Shown: positions 25,983-35,407, numbered from the stretch's first letter. The stretch is 64,000 nucleotides of DNA from Neotamlana laminarinivorans (GCF_020523925.1 NZ_JAJAPW010000002.1:372001-436000), one strand, 5' to 3'. Notes: generated from the letters alone by a model not told the origin. Numbers and translations: made by a program.

Positions 25983-26918
25983 TTAGTCTTCGTTTTCACT
26001 GTTATTTTTCTTTTTGGCATTTTTCATAGCTTCACCAATTTGGTTACTAGCTGTAAAACTAGCGACCATTTCGTTAAGCATGTTACTACCTGTTTGAGGT
26101 GAATTAGGTAATAAAATAAGATTACTATTAGTTTCTTCACCTAGCGATTGTAAGGTGTCGTAATGTTGCGTAACAACAATTAAAGCAGAAGCTTCTTGGC
26201 TATTTATACCCACACGGTTTAAAACTTCAACCGACTCTTCTAAACCACGAGCAATCTCACGGCGTTGGTCTGCAATACCTTGTCCTTGTAAACGCTTGCT
26301 TTCAGCTTCAGCTTTAGCTTTTTCAACAATTAAAATACGTTGAGCATCACCTTCATATTGAGCAGCCGTTTTTTCACGTTCTGAAGCGTTAATTCGGTTC
26401 ATTGCAGCTTTTACTTGTGCATCTGGGTCAATATCTGTAACAAGGGTTTTAATAATATCGAAACCGTATTCTAACATGGCATCGTTTAATTCTGCTTTAA
26501 CAGCTAAAGCAATATCATCCTTTTTAACAAAAACGTCATCAAGTTTCATTTTAGGTACTTCAGCACGAACGACATCAAACACATAACTTGTAATTTGCTC
26601 GTGCGGATAATCAAGTTTATAAAACGCATCGTATACTTTTTGACTAAGCACGCGATATTGTACAGATACTTTTAAGCGAACAAATACATCATCTAAAGTT
26701 TTAGTTTCAACAATAACATCTAATTGCTGAATTTTTAAACTTAGTTTACCTGCTATTTTATCGACTAAAGGAATTTTAAATTTTAGTCCCGATTGGCGAA
26801 TACTATGAAACTTACCAAAACGTTCAATAATAGCAGCGGTTTGTTGTTTTACAGTAAAAATAGAGGAGATTAAAATTACGATTCCAATAAAAAGAATGGG
26901 AATAAATACGAAGTTCAT
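25983..26918 (-). CDS. SPFH/Band 7 (stomatin-like) membrane protein
   Basis: The 311-residue product is a stomatin/paraslipin-type protein. One N-terminal membrane helix (FVFIPILFIGIVILISSIF) is followed by the SPFH/Band 7 domain (about 22-180; AAIIERFGKFHSIRQSGLKFKIPLVDK and LDDVFVRLKVSVQYRV). An Ala/Glu-rich coiled coil follows (about 180-235; REKTAAQYEGDAQRILIVEKAKAEAES), with a C-terminal oligomerisation region. Proteins like this (QmcA/YbbK family) form membrane-associated rings and scaffold membrane proteases. No NfeD partner gene is adjacent. It is divergent from the outer-membrane protein gene at 26997. Confidence 0.9.
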   Translation of the reverse strand: MNFVFIPILFIGIVILISSIFTVKQQTAAIIERFGKFHSIRQSGLKFKIPLVDKIAGKLSLKIQQLDVIVETKTLDDVFVRLKVSVQYRVLSQKVYDAFYKLDYPHEQITSYVFDVVRAEVPKMKLDDVFVKKDDIALAVKAELNDAMLEYGFDIIKTLVTDIDPDAQVKAAMNRINASEREKTAAQYEGDAQRILIVEKAKAEAESKRLQGQGIADQRREIARGLEESVEVLNRVGINSQEASALIVVTQHYDTLQSLGEETNSNLILLPNSPQTGSNMLNEMVASFTASNQIGEAMKNAKKKNNSENED

Positions 26919-26968
26919 AATAATTAAGGTTTAAACATGGTTAAAAAATTAAGGTACAAAATAAATGT

Positions 26969-26976
26969 TATATTTG
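26969..26976 (+). promoter_or_regulatory. -7 element of the 26997 gene
   Basis: TATATTTG is an exact TAnnTTTG match, 20 bp before the ATG at 26997. It lies inside the longer frame that would begin at 26937, which supports the shorter start. Confidence 0.5.
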
Positions 26977-26996
26977 GGATGATTTTCTCTCAATCC

Positions 26997-27680
26997 ATGA
27001 AACATAACCAATTTTTAATATTAGTAGCTATTTGTATATGTTTTGTTACAAAAAGTTTTTCTCAAAAGGGTAATTATCGTATTCAAAACGGTTTGTTATT
27101 AGAAGGCGGAATAACAAAACTTGATATTTTAACAGATAACTTTATTACAAAAGAAGGTGATGGTTTTTATGGTGGAACAGCAGCAACAGTTAATATTCCT
27201 TTAAAATGGTACGATATAAGTTTTGGTATGAAAATAGCCGAAAATAATATAAGTATATCAGGCAGACCTACACAATCTAGTGCAATTAACGAATTTATAG
27301 ATTATAAGCTATTTACAGTACAACTACCTTTAATTATTCATACTAAAATAATTGAACATTATATTACAGTTGATGCAGGCCCAATGTTTCAATATAATAG
27401 TAAGTTAGAGATTAATGATAAATCTTATGAAGATTTTTACATTAACAATTATAGTAACATAACTGCAGCCGATATTTACAATATTTCTCAAATTAATTTA
27501 AACGGCTTAATTGGTATTACGTTAGGTATAAAAAACTTTAAGTTAAGAGCCCAATATGTGTATGGGTTTACAAATATTTTTAACAAATTAGAAAAACAAA
27601 ATTTAGAAACTTCTGGAGGCGATTCCCGTTTTAAAGGAAACCAAAGCCAAATATTTTTAGGTGCCGCCATTATGTTTTAA
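26997..27680 (+). CDS. Outer-membrane beta-barrel (porin-like) protein
   Basis: With ATG 26997 the product is 227 residues starting MKHNQFLILVAICICFVTKSFSQ, a good Sec signal peptide. The longer frame from 26937 would bury the signal peptide and overlap a promoter motif. The mature part has alternating-residue amphipathic strands (LLLEGGITKLDI, WYDISFGMKIAE, FTVQLPLIIHTKI, YITVDAGPMFQY, FKLRAQYVYGFTNIF) and ends IFLGAAIMF with a terminal Phe, typical of OmpW/porin-type eight-stranded barrels in Bacteroidota. The substrate is unknown. The following gene starts 9 bp later, suggesting one operon. Confidence 0.75.
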   Translation: MKHNQFLILVAICICFVTKSFSQKGNYRIQNGLLLEGGITKLDILTDNFITKEGDGFYGGTAATVNIPLKWYDISFGMKIAENNISISGRPTQSSAINEFIDYKLFTVQLPLIIHTKIIEHYITVDAGPMFQYNSKLEINDKSYEDFYINNYSNITAADIYNISQINLNGLIGITLGIKNFKLRAQYVYGFTNIFNKLEKQNLETSGGDSRFKGNQSQIFLGAAIMF

Positions 27681-27689
27681 AATTTACTT

Positions 27690-28805
27690 ATGAAAAGAAG
27701 AACGTTTTTAGAAACAGGTTTAAAAGCCACAGCAGCATTAGCATCACTTCCTTTATTAAACTGTGTTGATGCACCAAAACAAGAAGAAGCATTTATTGAT
27801 AAAATTTTACCAGCTCCAAAAAACGGCGGTTTTCGTGATGATAATTACTGGATTTGGGGATCGTCTGTTATAAAAGGTGAAGATGGAAAATACCATATGT
27901 TTGCCTCAAGATGGTCTAAAGATGTTGGTTTTGGTAATTGGGTTACAAACTCAGAAATTGTTCGCGCTGTTGCTGATACACCTGTTGGCCCTTATAAATT
28001 TCAAGAAGTAGTTTTACCTCCAAGAGGTAAAGAGTTTTTCGATGGTATGTGTACGCATAACCCAAGAATAGTAAAATATAAAGACAAATATTTATTATAT
28101 CACTTTGGTACAACTTACGATTTTGATATGCCTACCAAAGAAAACCGCAAACCAGAAGGCTATAACTGGAACCAAGCATGGTTAAATAAGCGCGTAGGTT
28201 TGGCAGTTAGCGATTCGGTTTTTGGGCCATGGGAACGTGTTGATAAACCAGTTATTGAGCCTAGAGAAGGCCATTGGGATGCTACAATAACATCCAATCC
28301 ATCTCCAGCAGTAGATCCTGAAACTGGAAAAATTTTATTAATGTATAAGTCCTCGGCTACACCAAAACCACCTTTATTATTGGGTGTAGCTATGGCAGAT
28401 AGCCCTACAGGCGAATACAAGCGTTTAAGCGAAGAACCTGTATTTAGATTTGAAACGCCAGATAACAATCATATTGATGTTGAAGACCCATTTATTTGGT
28501 GGGCAGGCGATAAATATGAAGGCGTTATAAAAGACCGTTCCGGATTAATTTGTGGAGAAGAAGGTGGCGGTGTTCACATTTGGTCTAAAGATGGTGTAAC
28601 CTGGAATTTATTCGATAAAGTAAAAGCTTATAGTAGAAATATACTTTGGGAAGATGGTACAACTACGCATCAAAATCACTTTGAGCGTCCGTTTGTTTTA
28701 GTTGAAGATGGAAAACCAACACATTTATTTGCTGCTGTTGGTAGCGGGCCAAAAGCTTGGAGTTTTGAAAATACTTGGAATATGGTAATTCCTTTAAAGC
28801 ATTAA
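27690..28805 (+). CDS. Tat-exported GH43-like five-bladed propeller lipoprotein
   Basis: This 371-residue protein begins with a twin-arginine signal (MKRRTFLETGLK) that also ends in a lipobox (LLNC, Cys25), so it is a Tat-exported lipoprotein. The body resembles five-bladed-propeller glycosidases of the GH43/GH117 type (WIWGSSVIKGEDGKYHMFASRW, THNPRIVKYKDKYLLYHFGT, TSNPSPAVDPETGKILLMYK, HIDVEDPFIWW, HFERPFVL). Repeated blade strands and candidate acidic residues are visible, but substrate and exact family cannot be assigned. It follows the porin-like gene by 9 bp. Its last codons form the left arm of the terminator. Confidence 0.7.
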   Translation: MKRRTFLETGLKATAALASLPLLNCVDAPKQEEAFIDKILPAPKNGGFRDDNYWIWGSSVIKGEDGKYHMFASRWSKDVGFGNWVTNSEIVRAVADTPVGPYKFQEVVLPPRGKEFFDGMCTHNPRIVKYKDKYLLYHFGTTYDFDMPTKENRKPEGYNWNQAWLNKRVGLAVSDSVFGPWERVDKPVIEPREGHWDATITSNPSPAVDPETGKILLMYKSSATPKPPLLLGVAMADSPTGEYKRLSEEPVFRFETPDNNHIDVEDPFIWWAGDKYEGVIKDRSGLICGEEGGGVHIWSKDGVTWNLFDKVKAYSRNILWEDGTTTHQNHFERPFVLVEDGKPTHLFAAVGSGPKAWSFENTWNMVIPLKH

Positions 28806-28832
28806 GCTTTAAAGGAATTTTCTTTTTAATAT
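28787..28832 (+). terminator. Terminator overlapping the stop codon of the 27690 gene
   Basis: The perfect 14-bp stem AATTCCTTTAAAGC (28787-28800) / GCTTTAAAGGAATT (28806-28819) has loop ATTAA, which contains most of the stop codon. TTTCTTTTT follows. It is placed between convergent genes. Confidence 0.85.
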
Positions 28833-29833
28833 TATTCTGCTAAGAAAGTTTTTAATGGCTTTATAAAACTATCAAACTTTTCAATATGTGGTAAATGTCC
28901 CACGTTTTCAATTTCAACTAATTTGGCATTTGGAATTGCTTTTTGCGTTTTTTTGCCTAATTCTGCATAAAGTCCCATGGTTTTTCTAACAGCTTCTGTA
29001 ACTAATGGTTTCCCTAATGCGGTTCTGTCTCTAGTTCCAATTATTAATAGAGTAGGAGCGGTAATGTTTTTAAATTCATACACTACAGGTTGTGTAAAAA
29101 TCATATCGTAGGTAAGCGCATTGTTCCACGCAATAGTTTGGTAACTAGAGTTTAATGTCCAACCAGCTAATAAGTTTACCCATTGGTCGTATTCTGGTTT
29201 CCATTTGTTATCGTAATAATTAACTAACTGATATTTTTTGATGCCTTCGTAACTCTTTTTTAACTCGTTGTTATACCACCACTCAACAGGTTTGTAAGGT
29301 ACTTTTAGTTTCCAATCTTCTAATCCAATAGGGTTTTCTAAAATAAATTTCTCTGTAGTTTCTGGATACATTAAAGCAAATCTAGTAGCCAGCATACCGC
29401 CCATTGAGTGCCCTAATATGGCTGTTTTTTTCACATTTAAACTATCTAATAATGTTTTTGTGTTTTTAGCTAATTGCTGAAATGTATAATGAAAATGATT
29501 TGGTTTTGATGATTTACCAAAACCTATTTGGTCTGGTACAATAACACGATAACCTTCCGATGCTAAACTATTAATGGTAGTTTTCCAGTATGCTCCATTA
29601 AAGTTTTTACCGTGAAAAAGCACAATATTTTTGCCATTGTATTCTACAGGCTTAATATCCATATAAGCCATTTTTAAGTTTTGATTTTGGATGTTTAATT
29701 TTAATATTTTAACAGTATAAGGATATTCGTAATTTGATAATTCAATATCTAACCAGTCTAATTGATTGGTTTGTGCGTTAATGTTAGTAATGGTTAAAAT
29801 AACTAGGCATAGGTTTAAAAATAATGTTTTCAT
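28832..29833 (-). CDS. Exported alpha/beta hydrolase
   Basis: From ATG 29833 the product is 333 residues with signal peptide MKTLFLNLCLVILTITNINAQ. A longer frame to 29872 would put 13 residues before this signal, so the shorter start is preferred. The alpha/beta-hydrolase fold shows the oxyanion region FHGKNFNGAYW, the nucleophile elbow GHSMGGM, a late acid (LLIIGTRDRTAL) and the catalytic His in GHLPHIEKF. Family members include esterases, lipases and C-C hydrolases, and the substrate is unknown. It probably acts in the periplasm. It is separated from the upstream gltX gene by that gene's terminator. Confidence 0.82.
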   Translation of the reverse strand: MKTLFLNLCLVILTITNINAQTNQLDWLDIELSNYEYPYTVKILKLNIQNQNLKMAYMDIKPVEYNGKNIVLFHGKNFNGAYWKTTINSLASEGYRVIVPDQIGFGKSSKPNHFHYTFQQLAKNTKTLLDSLNVKKTAILGHSMGGMLATRFALMYPETTEKFILENPIGLEDWKLKVPYKPVEWWYNNELKKSYEGIKKYQLVNYYDNKWKPEYDQWVNLLAGWTLNSSYQTIAWNNALTYDMIFTQPVVYEFKNITAPTLLIIGTRDRTALGKPLVTEAVRKTMGLYAELGKKTQKAIPNAKLVEIENVGHLPHIEKFDSFIKPLKTFLAE

Positions 29834-29848
29834 AAAGTATGAGGGTTT

Positions 29849-29880
29849 AAAAAAAGCCCTGAGATTTTTCAAGGCTTTTG
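29849..29880 (-). terminator. Terminator of gltX
   Basis: On the minus strand AAAAGCCTTGA pairs with the downstream GGGCTTTT around an A-rich loop, followed by T residues. It lies 8 bp after the gltX stop. Confidence 0.7.
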
Positions 29881-29887
29881 TTTTATA

Positions 29888-31396
29888 TTATATTTTTTCA
29901 ATGAGGTTGTCAATACGTTTTACAGTTTCGTTTTTGCCTATTAAAAACATAATTTCAAAAACATCTGGACCTTGTAAGGCGCCAACTAAAGCTAAACGTA
30001 AAGGCATCATAATTTTTCCGAAACCAATATTGTTGTCTGTAATCCAACCTTTAATATCGGTTTGTAAAGCATTAACGGTAAAATCGTCTATATGGGTTAT
30101 AATACTTTTTACTTTAGTTAATATTTCGGCAGTATCGTCTTTTATAGCCTTTTTAAAAGCCTTTTCATCGTAGTTTGAAGGCGATGTAAAGAAAAAGTGC
30201 GATAAGCCCCAGAAATCGTTTATAAACGTTGCTCGCTCTTTTATTAAACTTACAACCATTTCAATATAGTTTATATCAATAGTTGTTAATTCTTCTTGAT
30301 TGTTTTTAAACGCTTCTGCAAGTTTTAAATTGTCTTGCTCTTGCATGTAATGGTGGTTAAACCATTTAGTTTTATCTGGATCAAAACGAGCACCAGCTTT
30401 ATTTACTTTGTTTAAGTTAAAAGCTTCAACCAATTCTTCTAAACTAAAAAGTTCTTGTTCGGTTCCTGGATTCCATCCTAAGAAGGCTAAAAAGTTTACA
30501 ACGGCTTCAGGGAAATAACCATCTTCTTTATAACCTCTAGAAATGTCGCCTTCTTGAGATTTCCATTGTAAAGGAAAAACAGGAAAGCCTAATTTATCGC
30601 CATCACGTTTACTTAATTTTCCTTTTCCGGTTGGTTTTAAAATTAATGGTAAATGTGCAAATTCTGGAGCTTCCCATTTGAAAGCACGATAAAGTAAAAT
30701 GTGTAATGCTAAACTTGGTAGCCATTCTTCACCACGAATTACGTGCGAGATTTCCATTAAATGGTCGTCAACAATATTTGCTAAATGGTAGGTTGGCATA
30801 CCATCGCTTTTAAACAATACTTTATCATCTAAAATATTAGTGTCAATTTTTATATCGCCACGAATAATATCTTTTAAGTGTAAAGTTTCATCTTGCGGAC
30901 TTTTAAATCGAATAACATAATCTTCGCCAGCTGCAATTTTGCTTTGCACTTCTTCCGCGCTAAGCGATAATGAATTATTTAGTTTTAAACGGTTATGCCA
31001 ATTGTAAATAAAAGTTTTACCGTTAGCTTCGTGCTCTTTTCGGTGTTTGTCTAATTCTTCGGCAGTATCAAAAGCATAGTATGCATTACCCGATGCAATT
31101 AATTCATCGGCATATTGCTTATACAAATGTTTGCGTTCGCTTTGTCTGTAAGGTCCAAATTTTTCGTTTATGTTTGGGCCTTCATCAAAAGGAAATCCGC
31201 ACCAGTTTAAAGCATCAATAATGTATTGTTCGGCACCTTCTACGTAACGGTTTTGGTCGGTATCTTCAATACGTAAAACAAAAGTTCCGTTATGTCTTTT
31301 AGCAAATAAATAATTGAATAATGCTGTACGAACGCCACCAATGTGAAGTGGTCCGGTTGGGCTTGGTGCAAAACGCACACGAACATTTTTTGTCAT
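29888..31396 (-). CDS. gltX: Glutamyl-tRNA synthetase
   Basis: This 502-residue class I synthetase charges tRNA-Glu. The HIGH-type motif is LHIGG at 18-22 (FAPSPTGPLHIGGVRTALFN) and the KMSKS-type motif is KLSKRDGDKLG. The C-terminal anticodon-binding domain is intact. A zinc-binding cysteine cluster is not evident. The length matches bacterial GluRS. It is monocistronic, with an exact -7 element upstream and a terminator downstream, and is divergent from the DUF4175 gene. Confidence 0.96.
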   Translation of the reverse strand: MTKNVRVRFAPSPTGPLHIGGVRTALFNYLFAKRHNGTFVLRIEDTDQNRYVEGAEQYIIDALNWCGFPFDEGPNINEKFGPYRQSERKHLYKQYADELIASGNAYYAFDTAEELDKHRKEHEANGKTFIYNWHNRLKLNNSLSLSAEEVQSKIAAGEDYVIRFKSPQDETLHLKDIIRGDIKIDTNILDDKVLFKSDGMPTYHLANIVDDHLMEISHVIRGEEWLPSLALHILLYRAFKWEAPEFAHLPLILKPTGKGKLSKRDGDKLGFPVFPLQWKSQEGDISRGYKEDGYFPEAVVNFLAFLGWNPGTEQELFSLEELVEAFNLNKVNKAGARFDPDKTKWFNHHYMQEQDNLKLAEAFKNNQEELTTIDINYIEMVVSLIKERATFINDFWGLSHFFFTSPSNYDEKAFKKAIKDDTAEILTKVKSIITHIDDFTVNALQTDIKGWITDNNIGFGKIMMPLRLALVGALQGPDVFEIMFLIGKNETVKRIDNLIEKI

Positions 31397-31431
31397 GTTT
31401 TATTACGATTTTTAAACTTCAGTATTTTTTG

Positions 31432-31439
31432 CAAAGATA
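31432..31439 (-). promoter_or_regulatory. -7 element of gltX
   Basis: On the minus strand this reads TATCTTTG, an exact TAnnTTTG match about 35 bp upstream of the gltX start codon. Confidence 0.5.
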
Positions 31440-31507
31440 CAATTAACAGCTAATTAAGGTAGTTGTTATAAATAAAATTGTAGTTTAGTATTAAGGATTA
31501 ATTTATT

Positions 31508-34500
31508 ATGAACAATTTCAATTATATAGAAGCAAAGGTAGAAGCTTTTATTAAGAAGTATTATGTAAACGAATTACTAAAAGGTGCCATTTTATTTTTT
31601 GCTATTGGGCTGCTTTACTTTTTAGTTATAATGTTTATTGAGTACGTTTTATGGTTAAATACAACTGCTAGAAGTATTTTATTTTGGACCTTTATTTTGG
31701 TAGAATTAGCGCTACTAACAAAATTTATTGTGTTGCCTTTGGCTAAATTATTTAAGCTGCAAAAAGGTATTAATTATGTTGATGCATCAAAAATTATAGG
31801 CAAACATTTTCCTGAGGTTAACGATAAGTTGTTAAATGTATTTCAACTTAAAAATACAGAAAGTAATTCTGAATTATTACTAGCAAGTATAGAACAAAAA
31901 TCTATTGAGCTAAAACCTATTCCGTTTAAAGTAGCGGTAAATTTAAAAGCTAATTTTAGGTATTTAAAATATGCTGCTATACCTGTGGTTATCATTTTAC
32001 TTTCTTTATTATTTGGAAAAGGCAATTGGTTTAACGAAAGTTATAAGCGTGTTGTAAATTATAAAACCGCTTATACACCACCAGCGCCTTTTGAGTTTTT
32101 TGTTATTAATGAAGATTTAACAGCTGTTGAAAACAAAGATTTTACTCTACAAGTTCGTACAGCTGGAGATGTAATTCCAGAAACAGTAGAAGTTTATTAT
32201 AATAACGAAACATATTTTTTAAAACAAAAGGGTAACGGTGAGTTCGAGTATGTTTTTAATAAGCCTAAATCCTCATTTGAATTTGAGTTGCAAGCTAATA
32301 ATGTAACATCAAAGCCATATAAAATTGAAGTAGTAAAAACACCAAGCATTGTCGATTTTCAAATGCATCTAAATTATCCGAGTTATTTAAAGAAGACAAA
32401 CGAAATTTTAAAAAGTTCGGGTAATGCATTGGTTCCAGAAGGAACAAAAGTAACATGGAGAATAACTGCAGAATCAACGCATTCTATTTCTCTTTTTTCA
32501 AAAGATACAATACAATTTAAAAGTGAAGATGCTAATGCATTTCAAGCTTCAAAAAGGTTGTTTAGTAATTTAAATTACACATTAAGTACCAGTAATAGTA
32601 ATTTAAAACATTACGAAAACTTAAACTTTAATATTAATGTAATCAAAGATCAATATCCAGAAATTAAAGTAGAAGTAAAACAAGATAGTTTAGATAATCA
32701 GTCCTTATATTTTCATGGAAAAATTAATGATGATTATGGCTTACGTAATGTAAAAATGATTTATTATCCAACTAATAAAATCACAGATAAGCAAGAGTTG
32801 GATTTAGGGATTTCTAACACCAATTTTGCAGAGTTTGTTACAGCGTTTCCAAATAATTTAAATATTGAAGAAGGCGTAGCTTATAGTATTTATTTTGAGG
32901 TCTTAGATAATGATGCTGTTCACAACTACAAGAGTTCTAAAAGTAGAGTTTTTACATTTAGAAAAAGAACACAAGAAGAAGAGGAACAACGTAATTTGGA
33001 GGAACAAGGTAAGACCATAAATGATTTACAAAAATCTTTCGATAAGTTTAATTCACAGGAGAAAAGTCTACAAGAAATCACACGTCTTCAAAAGGAAAAA
33101 AATGATCTTAATTTTAATGATAAAAAGAAATTAGAATCCTTTATAGAACGTCAAAAGGAGCAGGACCAAATGATGAAACATTTCAATAATAAATTAAAAA
33201 ATAATATTGATGAGTTTCAAAAAGAAGATAAAGATGATCCGTTTAAAGAAGCATTAAAAAAGCGTCTTGATGAAAATGAAGAAAGGTTAAAAAAGGACGA
33301 GCAATTGCTAAAAGAGTTAGAACGTTTACAAGAGAAAATTAACAAGGAACAACTAACAGAAAAACTAGAAGAATTAGCCAAACAAAACAAAAACAAAAAA
33401 CGAAGTTTAGAGCAATTGTTAGAGTTAACAAAAAGATATTATGTTGAAAAGAAATTAGATCAATTAAAAGAAGATTTAATGAAGCTTGCTATCGATCAAG
33501 AAAAGCTTTCTACCAAAAATAAAGAAGAAAACACAGCTAAAAAACAGAATGCTTTAAATGAAAAATTTGAAGATTATAAAAAACAAATTTCAGATTTAGA
33601 AGAAGAAAGTAAATCGTTAAAAAAGCCTATTGATATCCCAAGAGATAAACTTGAGGAGAAGGAGGTAGATGAAGAACAAAAAAATGCATCTGAAGAATTA
33701 GAAAAGAAAGAAGAAGTAACTTCTGATGAAAAAGTAAAGCAAGATAATAATACAGATGAAAATTTAAAAAAAGCACAAGAAAGCCAAAAGAAGGCTGCTA
33801 AAAAAATGATGCAAATGAGCCAAAGTATGCAACAAGCAATGCAAGCATCTGGTGGCGAACAATTGCAAGAAGATGTTGATGCACTCCGTCAAATTTTAGA
33901 TAATTTAGTTTTGTTTTCTTTCGATCAAGAAGACTTAATGAATCAGTTTAAATCTTCAGAAACTAACGACAATGGGTTTGCTTCAAACTTAAAAAAGCAG
34001 AATAATTTATTAGAACATTTCGAGCATGTAGATGATAGTTTGTTTGCGCTCTCACTTCGTAATCCTAAGTTATCCGAACAGGTTAATAAAGAAATTTCAG
34101 AAGTGTATTATAACATGGAAAAGAGTTTAGAAAACTTTGCTGATAATCGGGTATATCAAGGTATTTCCAATCAGCAGTTTGCTATTACAGCAACAAATAA
34201 TTTAGCAGATTTTTTAAGTGATGTTCTAGATAATATGCAAGAAAGTTTAAGTATGTCTGCTGGTCAAGGTGGAAGTGGCGATATGCAATTGCCCGATATT
34301 ATTATGAGCCAAGAGCAGCTCAATAAAATGATGGAAGAAGGCATGAAAAAAGGAGAAGGAAAACCTAAAGAAGGTGAGGGGAAAAAGCCAGGACAAGAAC
34401 AAAAAACTGGAGAAGGTTCTCAGGGTTCTAGTGGAGAAAATGATGGTGGCGAAAAGAACGGAGAAGGTAAAAACGGAAAGAATGGTCAGAAACAATCAGG

Positions 34501-34936
34501 TGAAGGTGATGGTACAAATGAAGATTTAAACGGACTGCTTTATCAAATTTACCAAGAACAACAAAAGCTTAGAAATGAACTTGAAGAGCGTATTGCTAAA
34601 GAAGGTTTAAAAGGAAACGCAAAGAATTTAGTGCGCCAGATGGAAAACGTTGAAATGGAATTATTGAATAAAGGATTCACGCAACAAACGCTTCAAAAAA
34701 TGATGCAATTAAAGCATCAATTACTAAAATTAGATAACGCTACACATCAGCAAGAAGAAGACAACAAAAGGCAATCTAAAGCTAATTCTAATCAGTTTAA
34801 AAACACAACTTCAAATCAAATTCCTACCGCAAAACAATATTTTAATACTACTGAAATATTAAACAAACAAGCATTACCTTTGCAGCCTGTTTATAAAGTT
34901 AAAGTACAAGAATATTTCAATAAAACTAATGATTAA
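31508..34936 (+). CDS. DUF4175 family large membrane/coiled-coil protein
   Basis: This 1142-residue protein has three N-terminal membrane helices (about 22-45, 52-75 and 155-172). A beta-rich periplasmic-like region (about 195-490) follows. A very long charged coiled coil (about 495-790, dominated by E, K, Q, L) comes next, then a helical region, a Gly/Glu/Lys/Gln low-complexity segment (about 940-1005) and a C-terminal helix pair. The architecture and N-terminus (YYVNELLKGAILFFAIGLLYFL) match DUF4175. Function is unknown; the architecture suggests a role at the cell envelope. Its end overlaps ybeY by 8 bp, so the two are co-transcribed. Confidence 0.85.
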   Translation: MNNFNYIEAKVEAFIKKYYVNELLKGAILFFAIGLLYFLVIMFIEYVLWLNTTARSILFWTFILVELALLTKFIVLPLAKLFKLQKGINYVDASKIIGKHFPEVNDKLLNVFQLKNTESNSELLLASIEQKSIELKPIPFKVAVNLKANFRYLKYAAIPVVIILLSLLFGKGNWFNESYKRVVNYKTAYTPPAPFEFFVINEDLTAVENKDFTLQVRTAGDVIPETVEVYYNNETYFLKQKGNGEFEYVFNKPKSSFEFELQANNVTSKPYKIEVVKTPSIVDFQMHLNYPSYLKKTNEILKSSGNALVPEGTKVTWRITAESTHSISLFSKDTIQFKSEDANAFQASKRLFSNLNYTLSTSNSNLKHYENLNFNINVIKDQYPEIKVEVKQDSLDNQSLYFHGKINDDYGLRNVKMIYYPTNKITDKQELDLGISNTNFAEFVTAFPNNLNIEEGVAYSIYFEVLDNDAVHNYKSSKSRVFTFRKRTQEEEEQRNLEEQGKTINDLQKSFDKFNSQEKSLQEITRLQKEKNDLNFNDKKKLESFIERQKEQDQMMKHFNNKLKNNIDEFQKEDKDDPFKEALKKRLDENEERLKKDEQLLKELERLQEKINKEQLTEKLEELAKQNKNKKRSLEQLLELTKRYYVEKKLDQLKEDLMKLAIDQEKLSTKNKEENTAKKQNALNEKFEDYKKQISDLEEESKSLKKPIDIPRDKLEEKEVDEEQKNASEELEKKEEVTSDEKVKQDNNTDENLKKAQESQKKAAKKMMQMSQSMQQAMQASGGEQLQEDVDALRQILDNLVLFSFDQEDLMNQFKSSETNDNGFASNLKKQNNLLEHFEHVDDSLFALSLRNPKLSEQVNKEISEVYYNMEKSLENFADNRVYQGISNQQFAITATNNLADFLSDVLDNMQESLSMSAGQGGSGDMQLPDIIMSQEQLNKMMEEGMKKGEGKPKEGEGKKPGQEQKTGEGSQGSSGENDGGEKNGEGKNGKNGQKQSGEGDGTNEDLNGLLYQIYQEQQKLRNELEERIAKEGLKGNAKNLVRQMENVEMELLNKGFTQQTLQKMMQLKHQLLKLDNATHQQEEDNKRQSKANSNQFKNTTSNQIPTAKQYFNTTEILNKQALPLQPVYKVKVQEYFNKTND

Positions 34937-35351
34937 TTTTAATTACGAAACCGATTTTAAATTATCTTCTGAAGAAGATATTTCTAAGTGGATTTTAGAA
35001 ACCATAACATTAGAAAACCACAGTTTAGAAGAGGTGAATTATGTGTTTTGTGATGACGAATATTTACACAAATTAAATGTTGAGTTTCTTAATCATGACA
35101 CCTTAACGGATGTTATTAGTTTTGATTATTCTGTAGGTAAACAAGTCTCTGGAGATATCTTTATATCCATTGAAAGAGTTGTAGATAATGCTAAGGATTT
35201 TAATGTTTCTTTTGATGTTGAATTAAAGCGTGTAATTATTCATGGTATCCTGCATTATTGCGGATACAAAGATAAGACGAATGATGACGCTATTTTAATG
35301 AGAGATAAAGAAGATAAGTACTTAGCTCTTTATAATCAGAAGTTTAATTAA
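34929..35351 (+). CDS. ybeY: Endoribonuclease YbeY (rRNA maturation)
   Basis: This 140-residue metallo-RNase is needed for 16S rRNA 3' maturation and ribosome quality control. The family motif is H-G-x-L-H-x-x-G-Y, here [11 protein letters not shown] with His105 and His109 as zinc ligands. The third ligand position is Asp115 instead of the usual histidine, a variation I recall as common in Bacteroidota. The upstream segment [11 protein letters not shown] also matches. The start overlaps the end of the DUF4175 gene, and mnmG follows across a parS-type site. Confidence 0.92.
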   Translation: MINFNYETDFKLSSEEDISKWILETITLENHSLEEVNYVFCDDEYLHKLNVEFLNHDTLTDVISFDYSVGKQVSGDIFISIERVVDNAKDFNVSFDVELKRVIIHGILHYCGYKDKTNDDAILMRDKEDKYLALYNQKFN

Positions 35352-35374
35352 AAAAAATATTAAATTCAAACAAG

Positions 35375-35390
35375 TGTTCCACGTGGAACA
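35375..35390. other. parS: parS-type ParB-binding palindrome, site 1
   Basis: TGTTCCACGTGGAACA is a perfect 16-bp palindrome that fits the bacterial parS pattern TGTTNCACGTGNAACA. The symmetry extends to 22 bp (35372-35393). It sits in the ybeY-mnmG gap, 17 bp before mnmG. parS sites bind ParB and cluster around the replication origin. Confidence 0.88.
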
Positions 35391-35407
35391 CTTCAAATTT
35401 CCACGAT

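Noticed and set aside
26937-26996. Longer start for the outer-membrane barrel gene
   Set aside because: It would place 20 residues before the signal peptide and include an exact -7 promoter motif.
29766-30173. 135-codon forward frame opposite gltX and the hydrolase
   Set aside because: It crosses the gltX terminator and two real genes on the opposite strand. Shadow only.
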